A DNA stretch of 16,297 nucleotides from Atkinsonella hypoxylon. Taxonomy: Eukaryota; Ascomycota; Sordariomycetes; Hypocreales; Clavicipitaceae. Below are positions 8,325 through 16,297 of the stretch, piece after piece (within the stretch, counting starts at the first letter, position 1; every line of letters begins with the position of its first letter). The notes beneath the pieces are model-generated. The model did not search any database. It worked only from the letters and a program-made list of their open reading frames with translations, and was not told the origin of the DNA. The stretch is from contig JFHB01000363.1 in the NCBI GenBank assembly GCA_000729835.1, positions 1 to 16,297 of the forward strand, in the 5' to 3' direction. The position numbers were made by a program, and so were the translations under genes.

Positions 8325-8803
8325 TACCAGCACAAGGTGCATGCGCTACATGATACGATTTGCTGCTTGAGGGGAGCAGTTTGCTACATGTTATGGGATG
8401 ACCTGCAGCCAATCTAGTGAAACCTTGGCCCCCTTTGTAGAAAGTATGTAGCCCCGAGATATATAGGCCTAAAATACTACAAAAGTAGACTCAAACTCAA
8501 CTTGGATAACTCGCCCAGCTAGACAAACAATGGGTTTCGAGGCCATTGGTAGCCGTACAACTGTCGCAATCTGTGGCCACCATCTGGACGCAACAAAAGC
8601 ACCCAAACAGTACCACTCTTTATCAGACTACGTCTTTTTATCCTGTGTCAGGCTGGACTGTGTCCAACTGTCAAATACAAGCAAGAGGTGATACAAAATA
8701 GAAACCCCGAATGTTTTCACACGCATTGAAGCACCATAGTTTGTCTATTGTCCTCTGAGCAACGCTCCGAGTGGTCCATTATTTTCCTCGCCCCAGGTCC
8801 AAT
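8325..8803. other. Convergent spacer HEM3/GCV3
   Basis: 479 bases contain the 3' UTRs of both genes. No open frame with motif support, no structured RNA and no repeat were seen. Confidence 0.6.
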
Positions 8804-9431
8804 TTATTCAGAAATGAAGGCCTTGTAAGCTTCAGTGTCCATCAACTCGTCGTACTCCTTGGCACCCTGCTCGTCGACCTCGACCTTGACGATCCAGCCA
8901 CCACCTTTGCTGTCATCCTCGGGGACCTTGTTAATGGTAGAAGGCTTCTCCTCGAGCGAAACGTTGCCCTTGACAATCTTGCATCGTATGGGAGCATTGA
9001 TATCGCTCGCAGACTTGACAGACTCGACCGTGCCAATGTTGTCCCCCTGCTCGACGAAATCCCCGGTGGTCGGGGGAAGCTCGACGTAGACAACGTCGCC
9101 GAGCTGCTCAGCAGCGTAGTCGGTGATGCCGATCGTGGCTGACTTGCGGTCGGCAGAGAGATCAACCCACTCGTGGTCCTGCGTGTACTTTTTGACCAGG
9201 CCTGCCGCAGAGAAATTTGTGTCAGCATATCGCGGCTGAATCTTTGCACTATCTGTCTGCGATTCTGTTTGTTTGCCAAATGGACAAGAAGAAGGCGTTG
9301 GCCGGAAGGCCGATAATCTAAAACAACATACTCATGCGGGTGGTTGAAAAGGTGCGGAAGGCAGCGCGGGGAGCCGCTCGCATAACCGCAGGCCGGGCGA
9401 CAGCGCGCAAAGAGCAAGCAATCGAAGCCAT
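8804..9431 (-). CDS. GCV3: Glycine cleavage system H protein, mitochondrial
   Basis: Two exons on the minus strand: 9431-9332 and 9201-8804, giving 165 aa; the 130-nt intron has GTATGT, a GCTGAC branch and GGCAG. Exon 1 encodes an Arg/Ala-rich mitochondrial presequence without acids (MASIACSLRAVARPAVMRAA then RTFSTTRM). Exon 2 encodes the lipoyl domain: KKYTQDHEW (37-45), ITDYAAEQLGDVVYVELP (59-76), VESVKSASDI (92-101) with Lys96 as the lipoylated residue, and LEEKPSTINK. H protein shuttles the aminomethyl group of glycine between the P, T and L proteins in the mitochondrial matrix, and in yeast also feeds lipoic acid to other enzymes. Everything needed for function is present. A CCAATCA box lies about 230 bases upstream. 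The start has a good ACAATGG context. Confidence 0.96.
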
Positions 9432-9659
9432 TGTGCTGGAGCGGGATGTGCCGATAGAAGGGATGGAAGAGCAAAAGTTGATTCAGGATATAGGTGCAGC
9501 CAGTCGATACAGCTGCTCGACTGCCGGTGAGTAACAATGGCGAACGGCAGAGGTGAATTGGCAGTTTTGGGCCCGAGCTGCTACAAGCGGCTTGGCGCGG
9601 GTCTCCTTCGTCATCTGACTGTCATGTGCGGCCGAAACCGCGGTGTGGACTGCAAGTGG

Positions 9660-9666
9660 CCAATCA
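9660..9666 (+). promoter_or_regulatory. CCAATCA box upstream of GCV3
   Basis: CCAATCA is the preferred core of the fungal CCAAT-binding (Hap) complex, which controls many mitochondrial and iron/heme genes. It sits about 230 bases before the GCV3 ATG, within the usual promoter range. Confidence 0.35.
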
Positions 9667-9960
9667 GAGCAAACAAAACGTACTACTCCGTAGCTCCAAC
9701 GATGGTGTCCTCGGGGTTCACGAGATGGATCCTTTGGACAAGGCGAATGGAGGTGGAGGGAATGCAAGGCGTTCGTAGTCCTGATAACGCCGGATTGTAG
9801 CAGAAAACTCGCACGCCAACGTCGACCAAAGCTTGGTGTCAAAGTCGATGAGAGGATGCACTTTGTCGTCCGTTGAAGAAAACACGCAATCAAGCTGTAC
9901 AGCCGAGCGACGTCGACTCGGATAATAATTAATAAGCAGCAACTGCTAGTTTACGGCGTA

Positions 9961-9990
9961 CACGTGGGTAGTACGGAATAGCCACCCACG
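9961..9990. promoter_or_regulatory. CACGTG box within an inverted repeat
   Basis: CACGTG (9961-9966), the bHLH site, overlaps CGTGGGT (9963-9969), which pairs with ACCCACG (9984-9990) across a 14-base loop. It lies about 530 bases from the GCV3 start and 1.4 kb from SPG1. Confidence 0.35.
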
Positions 9991-10699
9991 GGCTTGGCCA
10001 TAGTTGGCGTATACACCACCACACCGCACTGCACTGTATCAAGCCGGGAGCGCATGGCAGCGGCAGATAATAGCCGCGAGCCGCGCCCTGCGGTGGGTGC
10101 TGACTGGCGCCTACCGGGTGACGTCTTTGAGCACATGCAGCCTGTGTTCGTCACTGGCCAGGCGAACAGATAAGTCGCCAACAGCGGCTCATAGCGGCCA
10201 GCCATAGCGGCAAATCAACCCTCATCAATGGAGAATATCCCAGAAACCCGACATGATACAGCGCGTTACCCACCACACATGTTCCATCCTGTCACACCAG
10301 ACGCTTCTTTTTCAGGTACGGCATGTGGTGCACAACGGCAAATCGATCGCCGACTTTACGAACAGAACGGCGCCGGGTGGGAGTGGGAGCGATTTTGACA
10401 GCTGCAGTGCGATCGGGACTGATATCGATATCGATGGTACGGAGTACAGAGTACATCCATCCTATGTAGATCCTGTTTGGGCGTGGCCAATCAATGACGG
10501 GACCTTGACATCCTACGCCGTGAGGAGCCAGTCAATCACTACATACAGCAACTATCAACTGGTGTTTGAGCTTAATTAATCTGGCCATGATGGCCTGGGG
10601 GCTGTAGTAGAGCCTTCCGCTTTAGCAATGACCCGTATTCAAAGCCACAGTGCGGCCATTTGAAAAATCCGCTCTCCGCAACAATAGCAGCAACAATAG

Positions 10700-10700
<1 letters not shown>

Positions 10701-10730
<30 letters not shown>
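10701..10730. repeat. (ATC)10 trinucleotide microsatellite
   Basis: Ten uninterrupted ATC units lie in noncoding DNA. The Asp- or Ile-runs seen in frames crossing it are translation artefacts. It is preceded by two AACAATAGCA(G/T)-like words. Confidence 0.95.
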
Positions 10731-10833
10731 GTGGATCGTGGATTCCTGCTCGTCCTCGTCTGTCAGTCTACGTACGGCTGCAGGACGGGTCAAGCCCGCA
10801 CTCACTCACTAACTACAAGTTCGCCTGGCTTTG

Positions 10834-10865
10834 GTCCAGTGTCCAGTCCAGTCCAGTCCAGTCCA
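10834..10865. repeat. GTCCA pentanucleotide repeat
   Basis: One GTCCA, a two-base GT, then five tandem GTCCA units. It lies about 550 bases before the SPG1 start, in the divergent spacer. Confidence 0.9.
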
Positions 10866-11415
10866 GTGTCCTGTTACGGAGCACACGCTGCTGCGCAGGA
10901 CCAGGCACCGTTTCTGTGGCTCAAGCCTCTGGTTAGCCTCATGGTGAGGCAACTCTCAGCGAGCACCGCCCTCCGCATCAACTTCCTCCCAAACGCATCA
11001 TCATTCTTCCATCGCTTGGAGCCCCTCATCCCATGTTGCCTGGGCCATCCTGCTTACATCCAGCTCTTTGCCGTTTTGAAACCATTCGCAGCTCTCGAGC
11101 TCGTAAGCTCCTCCCTCGTCAAAACCTGACCAGCCAAATTGCATGATTGCATTGTGTCCCACCAGCAAATCCGCCCTCGATCCGCCCGCCATCCCGCATC
11201 CCCTTGCGTCTTCGCAACTTTGACTATTCCCATCTTATCGAGCCACTCCCGACTCTGGCCACGGCCACTTCGTTCGTTTTTCTTTCTCTTTCTCTTTTTC
11301 TTTTTTTAAATCAGGAAGTCGTCAGAGCCTCGCCAAGCTGGATCTTTCTCAGCAGCCCGCAGCAGGCGACGCTGCCCCCGATCCTCTTCACAACAACGGT
11401 GTCGCCTTGGACAAC

Positions 11416-12399
11416 ATGGAAACCGATCGCCACGCACCCATAACGCCCCTCGACGGCCACGATGACACATTCGGCGCCATCGAGGGCTCACCGCACGTCC
11501 CTCCCAATAATGGCCTCTACCAACAGCAAAATCAACCAATAGATCAAACGATGCCCGCCAGCCCGCGACAAGATGACGACCTCGCTCACCGGTACACTCC
11601 GCCGGTGTCTGGCCCTTCATTATCACGGCCGGCAAGCGGGCTGTCTAACCCGGTACACCAGGCTCACAGCGACTATAGATCAGGATCAGGTGAACCTGCG
11701 AACGGCCGGAACCATGTGGTGATCAAAGTTGGCATGGTGGGTGATGCGCAAATCGGCAAAACGTCCCTTATGGTGAAATACGTCGAGGGCAGCTGGGACG
11801 AAGATTATATTCAGACTCTAGGCGTCAACTTCATGGAGAAGACCATTTCAATCCGTAACACTGAGATCACGTTTTCTATCTGGGACTTGGGCGGTCAGCG
11901 AGAGTTTGTCAACATGCTTCCCTTGGTTTGCAACGATGCCGTGGCAATTCTCTTCATGTTTGACTTGACGAGGAAGAGCACGCTGAACAGCATCAAGGAA
12001 TGGTACAGACAAGGAAGAGGGTTCAACAAGACAGCCATCCCCATTCTTGTGGGGACAAAGTACGACCATTTCGTCAACTTTCCTTTACAGGATCAGGAAG
12101 AGATCTCAAACCAGGTACAATGGCAACGAGCAAGCCAGCCTTCGGATCACGTGTAAAGCTAACACGTTAGTAGGCGAGAAGATTTGCCAAGGCGATGCGT
12201 GCAGCCTTGATTTTTTCGAGTACGAGCCATAGCATCAATGTTCAAAAGGTAACACGCTGCATTTTCTGAGCCACGTCTAGCCCAGATTAACAATTTCCAG
12301 ATTTTCAAGATTGTGCTATCAAAAGCGTTCGACCTCAAGTGCACCATCCCCGAAATCGAAAATGTTGGCGAACCTCTGCTCCTATATCAGTCTGTATGA
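11416..12399 (+). CDS. SPG1: Spg1/Tem1-family septation GTPase
   Basis: Three exons: 11416-12114, 12174-12248 and 12301-12399, giving 290 aa. Introns 12115-12173 (GTACAA...GCTAAC...TAG) and 12249-12300 (GTAACA...CCAG) sit near the 3' end. Residues 1-98 are Pro/Gln/Ser/Asp-rich and probably disordered. The Ras-like domain follows: P-loop GDAQIGKT (109-116), switch-I Thr134 in QTLGVNF, WDLGGQ (156-161), TKYD (214-217) as the G4 motif, SSTSHS (248-253) as G5. The VGDAQIGKTSLMVKYVEG and TKYD forms are characteristic of Spg1/Tem1. It switches on the septation initiation network (mitotic exit network in yeast) from the spindle pole body through the Sid1/Cdc7-type kinases. There is no CAAX box, as expected. 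The ATG has a strong AACATGG context; the same frame is open back to 11224 but holds no other ATG, so an extra upstream exon joining at 11315 is a minor alternative. Confidence 0.95.
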
Positions 12400-12446
12400 T
12401 GCGCAGCACTAGTTGTCGACGGTAGTATGGCTGCACACACGACGAT

Positions 12447-12462
12447 GCCGCCTGCGGGCGGC
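12447..12462. terminator. GC hairpin 48 bases after the SPG1 stop
   Basis: GCCGCC, loop TGCG, then GGCGGC: a perfect six-pair GC stem with a four-base loop. It lies in the likely SPG1 3' UTR and could influence mRNA stability or 3'-end formation. No fungal class of such elements is established for this position, so the type is tentative. Confidence 0.35.
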
Positions 12463-12581
12463 CGACGCTCCTCTTAACACGAGTGAAAACCGACTAGCCT
12501 GAGGTCCATCTCTCATTGGAATATAATAGTCTATTTGATCAAACTATGTGGAGCTCCGGATAGGTAGGAATTAGTCTTGCA

Positions 12582-12604
12582 CTCTCCCAAGGGCCAAGGG
12601 AGAG
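12582..12604. repeat. Inverted repeat CTCTCCC/GGGAGAG
   Basis: CTCTCCC (12582-12588) and GGGAGAG (12598-12604) flank a nine-base loop, about 180-205 bases past the SPG1 stop. Together with the GC hairpin upstream it makes this 3' region unusually able to fold. Confidence 0.6.
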
Positions 12605-13867
12605 CGTTCAAGAAGTCACTATTGCACTGTAATCATAACTCAACGCTATTATTTTTTTTTTTCCCCTTGTTTTAGCTGGACCACTCAGATTTTGGTCGGG
12701 TTTGCTGCGTGGCAAAGGGGCTTTGCTGCAAACGGCGTATAAAACAAATTCTGATGGATATTGTCCCCGGGCTTCTTACAGCGCCGGACAAGCCGCGTAA
12801 TAACAGAACAGCGCCACGGCATAAAGCGTCAGGTCGTCTTCAGCGCTTCCTGCATGTACTATTCGGATTGTGGGCTGGCCCAACGAGTGTCAATGGCACA
12901 GAAGTGAGATGGAGGGCAGAAGGATGGACGGACTGGGAGACTTTGTAGGCGTAGGTATACATTGGTGCATTGGCAATTAGACAACATGGCAATTGAAGCA
13001 TTTATCGCTCATGTACTACGTATTGTGTTCAACGCAGTTGTGAGTTCCTTGATGCCAGCGCAGTCTTTGAATCAAACATGCATCACACCACAGCCTTCGG
13101 TGCAAAATATGGCCGTGGGCGGCGCAAGGTGTAGTCTGTGGCGGCGGGGCCCTCCGCGCATTTCAGGCCCGCTTGTGCAGGAACAGGATGGACATTCTGA
13201 TTCTGCTCGTGCGACCTTTTTGGTGGCGAGCGCAGGGAGGCGGAGTCTACGGCAAGTTGTTAGGCTGATGGCGCCTGGCGGCGAGGGGATCAACGGCATA
13301 GATTACAGGCACAGCGACATCACCTATTAAGATCTGCAGTTCTAGTGTGATGGCGGAAAAGCCTGGTGCGCGGCATGTGGCCTCTGCTGTATTGCACCTA
13401 TATCCCAGACGCGTCTCTATAATTCTGTACATCTAAAGACGGTATACATGTCTTTCATCAGGTCGCGGCTCAACCAACATGAGTCTCCCTCTCTCAACCT
13501 TGTTATGGCAATGTAGTACCGATCGTGAATCCCCTGGAAGGGGTCTAAGACGCCGTGAAACGCCATGTGATGCGTATAAAATTCTCCATTGCGTGGTCCA
13601 AAGACTCACTTGACAGTGCTGAAATGATTTGCAATGGCGGTGTGGAAATCGAAGTCATAAACCGAAAATAGTCCCCGAATCTGAAGTAAAAGTATGTACT
13701 GAAGTAGACAGGCGAAAACGAGTATCGATGACGCTATATGCTATGGTTCACAGTATTACAACATTATATCGAGGACAATAGGGGAATCTATTTAGAAACG
13801 CCAGTATTGCTGCCGGAGTTGTCAACGTCTTCGTGGAAATGTTCAGTAGGAGCGTGGTTCCGATGCT

Positions 13868-14326
13868 TCATGAGGAATGCGTATTTCTGCCGCCCCAAAT
13901 CGGGGCTCCCAAAGGCTTGCTGACGCCGAAGCCTACGGCGACAGCGATACCGATGACCAGGACAATAATAAGAACTTTGACCAAGATTTTGTTGCGTGAG
14001 CTGAGCCGTTGCATCAAAGCACAGCTGCGGCCCTTCTTGCCGGCCTTGGCTCTCTGCTGCCAGTCGCGTTTGTCGGGCCAGACCTGGCAATCCTTTTTGC
14101 GCGTCAAAATGACACTGCCTCGTGGCTTGTCGATGGAGTTGTCGGTCGCCATGGCTTCCATGTCCGTATCGAACGGGTTGCTGTTATCAGACCGTGCGGT
14201 GGTACCGCTAGGCGTTCTCTTCAGAGAGGTGACTCGAACTGCTGGGCCTTTGGCTGTTTGTTCTGGAACGGCCAGTTTGGCGCGTGTCAAAGGATAAATC
14301 TCGGTCTTTTCCTGCTGTGAGGTCAT
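13868..14326 (-). CDS. Unrecognised single-pass membrane protein
   Basis: One exon on the minus strand gives 152 aa. Residues 1-95 are hydrophilic, with an acidic NPFDTDMEAMATD patch (50-62) and a basic/aromatic VWPDKRDWQQRAKAGKKGR stretch (82-100). A strongly hydrophobic span follows at about 114-135 (KVLIIVLVIGIAVAVGFGV), then a short KPLGAPIWGG tail. The positive charge before the span predicts a cytosolic N-terminus with the short tail outside or in a lumen. Cys80 and Cys102 near the membrane might be acylated. I do not recognise a named family; the motif-like blocks and the clean hydrophobic span support a real gene. Start: ATG in an ACCATGA context, with AT-rich TATA-like sequence about 60-75 bases upstream (near 14381-14403). 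It converges on SPG1, 1.47 kb away. Confidence 0.7.
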   Translation of the reverse strand: MTSQQEKTEIYPLTRAKLAVPEQTAKGPAVRVTSLKRTPSGTTARSDNSNPFDTDMEAMATDNSIDKPRGSVILTRKKDCQVWPDKRDWQQRAKAGKKGRSCALMQRLSSRNKILVKVLIIVLVIGIAVAVGFGVSKPLGAPIWGGRNTHSS

Positions 14327-15242
14327 GGTTGGTGCTGATCTTTATGTTTATGTGTCTTTATTTTATTTTTGTTTCTGTTTGGATATAGAGGTTCGTTATA
14401 AATGTGGTTTGGGTGTCGTATGTTTGCGTCTGGCTGGACTGCTGTTAGAATAAGGGTCTCGTATGAAGGTCATATAAATATGAAAGGCCCAATATGGAGT
14501 GTCTGCTTCCTGTCGAGAGATTGCCCGAATTGGAAACCATACAGAGCCAACCATTTTCCGCGCCGCGCAGGAAACAAAAATAAATGAGCATCAGGGAAGG
14601 AAACTCACCCGACCACAGGGGAGACACCGGCTTCGCAGCAGTTGTATCAACCACTAGTAGCGACGGCAAGAGTCAAAAGTCCAGGACAAGAAAGTGCTGA
14701 ACCAGGATCGATTGGTCTCGACAGACGCAAGAAATGGAGATTGGGGAAGAACAAGTGTTCAGAGGTTCAGAGGGTTCAAGAGTCGTTATGTGGTCGAGGG
14801 GAAATCAGAAGTCAGAGCGCTTCGATTGAGCACATCCAACCAGATGCCGTTCCGGGGTCTTGTCGCACTGGTTGCACCCTGCTACAACAACCAGACCGCC
14901 GGCAGTTACCTTGGAAGGAGAAGTCCCTCAATCCAACAAAAGAATGGCACTAATACACCACGATGGCGGATGAAGCACTAAGCAGGCGGACAGATGCTGG
15001 GGCGGATAGCAAGAAGAGAAGACCAGCAAAATGCAAGCAGGAGATGCCAGAATTCTGTTACTTCTCCGGTCACACACGTATCATCTTGGCATTCGGTGCC
15101 AGCGTGTGATTGAGCACGAGTCGAGGGAGACCGAGACCAGGCGTTCACAGCAGACAGGAAGGGGAACGCGGCGTTGGGCCGGGCTGGGAATCACAATTGT
15201 TGTTGATTTGCGGTGGGCATAATAAATAACACAGCACGCAGT

Positions 15243-15261
15243 ACAGCACAGCACAGCACAG
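15243..15261. repeat. ACAGC tandem repeat
   Basis: Three ACAGC units and a partial fourth in noncoding sequence. Confidence 0.8.
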
Positions 15262-15341
15262 GTTGTTCCTGACATGACCACGCAACTCATCCCTGCCAGT
15301 TTCCAGGTCAAGGTGGGTGCAGTTGATCAAAGAACAAGCAA

Positions 15342-15361
15342 GCAAGGACAGGCAAGGACAG
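15342..15361. repeat. GCAAGGACAG direct repeat, two units
   Basis: Two adjacent exact copies of the ten-base word GCAAGGACAG, preceded by AAGCAAGC. Probably a slippage duplication. Confidence 0.85.
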
Positions 15362-16297
15362 GCAGAACATCCAGAAGCAGGCGCGACTGGAGCATGCCCC
15401 AGCTATATGCGAGACGCTCGCAATCTTGTTGGCTGCCTGCCATTTAACCAGATCACTTTAGCCTCAACGCTCCACCCATCCTCTGCACTTGTCAATGCAC
15501 CGGCTTCTAAGCTCGTCCTGCACGACGGAGTCAAGGCGACTGGATTTCGACATGACTACGTCCGTACCAATAGTTTGTTACAAGGAGCCGATGCGCTTTG
15601 GTTTTGGAAGCGCATGAATTGTTACCTCGCTCCAGTCAGACTAACCTGGTTTCTGCTAACTGCCGTTGCTAGGTGCATGTGCAAAATAGAGCTGTTCCTC
15701 GTTCACTTTGTGCCATTGCGAGAAAGGAAACGAACCGTCGGTTAAATTTCTTCCCTTCACCCCCTGACCCTTGTCGATGCATCTGCAATGAGGACTGGAC
15801 TATCCGTCCCAATGCCGGGAAACCTTCTGCCCTGATCGGGGAAGCGAAATTGTGACGATACGCAGCTGTGCAGGGGTTGACGGACACACCTAGGCATTTG
15901 GGCGGCAAGGAAGCGCAACTTTGGTCCAAATCGCATCGCATTTACGGATTATGTCATCTTTCCAATGCGAGCGAGCTCATGCACTAGTGGAACTTTCATG
16001 TCAAAGCGATAACTATACCTGCGAATTAACTGGTAGGTTCCAGCTTCTAGAATACCTAACTGTGGTTGTGGTGCCAGTCGCGCTTTGTTGGTTCTATCTT
16101 CCCACCCCAGTAGGGATTCGGTGATGAGCAGTTCGTGGGGTGTACATGTAATGTGATGGAAGCACATTGAAAAGTGCACTGCTTGCGCGGCTTGCTATCG
16201 CGGGGCCGCAATAATTTTATGGAGTCTTTGTTACGGTACATGACGCAATAATAAACATTGAATGATGATAAACCCAGGCCACTACAGAGTCCTGCCT

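Larger units (their letters stand above)
9432..11415. other. 2-kb divergent spacer between GCV3 and SPG1
   Basis: No gene is supported; frames such as plus 10253-10579 or minus 9483-9893 have no motif. The region holds a CCAATCA box (9660-9666), two TACTCCGTA/TACGGAGTA words (9684-9692, 10438-10446), a CACGTG hairpin (9961-9990), three AGCGGC words within 10183-10211, an ATC repeat, a GTCCA repeat, and a pyrimidine-rich stretch ending in a splice-acceptor-like TCAG (11311-11314) in the SPG1 leader. A noncoding transcript cannot be excluded. Confidence 0.5.
12400..13867. other. Convergent spacer between SPG1 and the membrane-protein gene
   Basis: About 1.47 kb without a supported gene. Frames such as plus 12709-12948, plus 12962-13330 and minus 13072-13299 show no motif and no splice partners. 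Two GC-rich hairpins (12447-12462 and 12582-12604) lie in the first 210 bases after the SPG1 stop. The rest is the probable 3' UTR of the right-hand gene and unassigned sequence. Confidence 0.55.
14327..16297. other. Upstream region of the membrane-protein gene to the right edge
   Basis: Nearly 2 kb without a supported gene. Frames such as 14642-14953, 14694-14981 and 15317-15745 on plus or 15669-15941 and 15949-16179 on minus overlap each other, lack motifs and have no convincing splice sites. Short tandem repeats occur at 15243-15261 and 15342-15361. It probably contains the promoter of the membrane-protein gene and may reach the flank of a gene beyond the window. Confidence 0.5.

Noticed and set aside
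7499..8335. 278-aa minus-strand frame
   Set aside because: It is the antisense shadow of HEM3, whose plus-strand product is unmistakable; the Ser/Arg/Pro-rich product has no motif.
8842..9537. 231-aa minus-strand frame over GCV3
   Set aside because: It runs through the GCV3 intron in the wrong frame; the spliced H-protein model explains the region.
10253..10579. 108-aa plus-strand frame in the GCV3/SPG1 spacer
   Set aside because: No motif, no splice support, and it includes the TACGGAGTA repeat and GATATC direct repeats typical of spacer DNA.
10572..10805. Minus-strand frame with an Asp run
   Set aside because: The Asp run is the translated (ATC)10 microsatellite, and the rest has no motif.
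15317..15745. 142-aa plus-strand frame near the right edge
   Set aside because: No motif and a composition like noncoding DNA; it begins at a non-ATG region with tandem repeats and has no splice partners.

Overview
The window looks like a gene-dense but ordinary stretch of nuclear chromosome from a filamentous ascomycete, most likely a Sordariomycete of the Hypocreales type. I infer this from the short introns (46-205 nt) with GTAWGT-like donors and GCTAAC/GCTGAC branch sites, the large spacers, the CpG-free AT-rich patch, and the gene content: cytosolic porphobilinogen deaminase, mitochondrial glycine cleavage H protein, an Spg1/Tem1 septation GTPase, RAMP4/Ysy6, and a small secreted Cys-rich protein. 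The species cannot be fixed from the sequence.

Eight protein genes are supported, and they alternate strand without exception. (1) 310-1553 (+): Lys/Ser/Glu-rich nucleolar-type protein ending in a KNOP1/SMAP-like motif, four exons; its expected N-terminal G-patch part is not visible. (2) 2523-3021 (-): 67-aa RAMP4/Ysy6 with a first coding exon that is only the ATG. (3) 3516-4051 (+): 118-aa mitochondrial, single-span, coiled-coil protein. (4) 5026-5530 (-): 140-aa secreted protein with 13 cysteines. (5) 7332-8324 (+): intronless HEM3. (6) 8804-9431 (-): GCV3 with a presequence exon. (7) 11416-12399 (+): SPG1/TEM1 GTPase with a disordered N-terminal extension. (8) 13868-14326 (-): 152-aa single-pass membrane protein with no recognised family.

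The layout gives four convergent pairs (1/2, 3/4, 5/6, 7/8) and three divergent pairs (2/3, 4/5, 6/7). Divergent spacers are 0.5, 1.8 and 2.0 kb and convergent spacers 0.5-1.5 kb. The spacers hold low-complexity tracts, a trinucleotide (ATC) repeat, a GTCCA repeat, two GC-rich hairpins 3' of SPG1, a CRE-like palindrome upstream of HEM3, three scattered copies of TACTCCGTA/TACGGAGTA, and a TA-rich, CpG-free patch that may be a decayed (RIP-like) element.

The genes do not form a pathway or cluster. Three act in or near mitochondrial or heme metabolism (genes 3, 5, 6), one in the ER membrane, one in the septation network, one in the nucleolus, one is secreted, and one sits in a membrane. I found no tRNA, rRNA, CRISPR array, intact transposon or biosynthetic cluster. 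The items most worth a second look are the secreted Cys-rich protein, the incomplete 5' end of gene 1 with a possible antisense exon beside it, the start-codon-only exon of RAMP4, and the strict alternation of strands.
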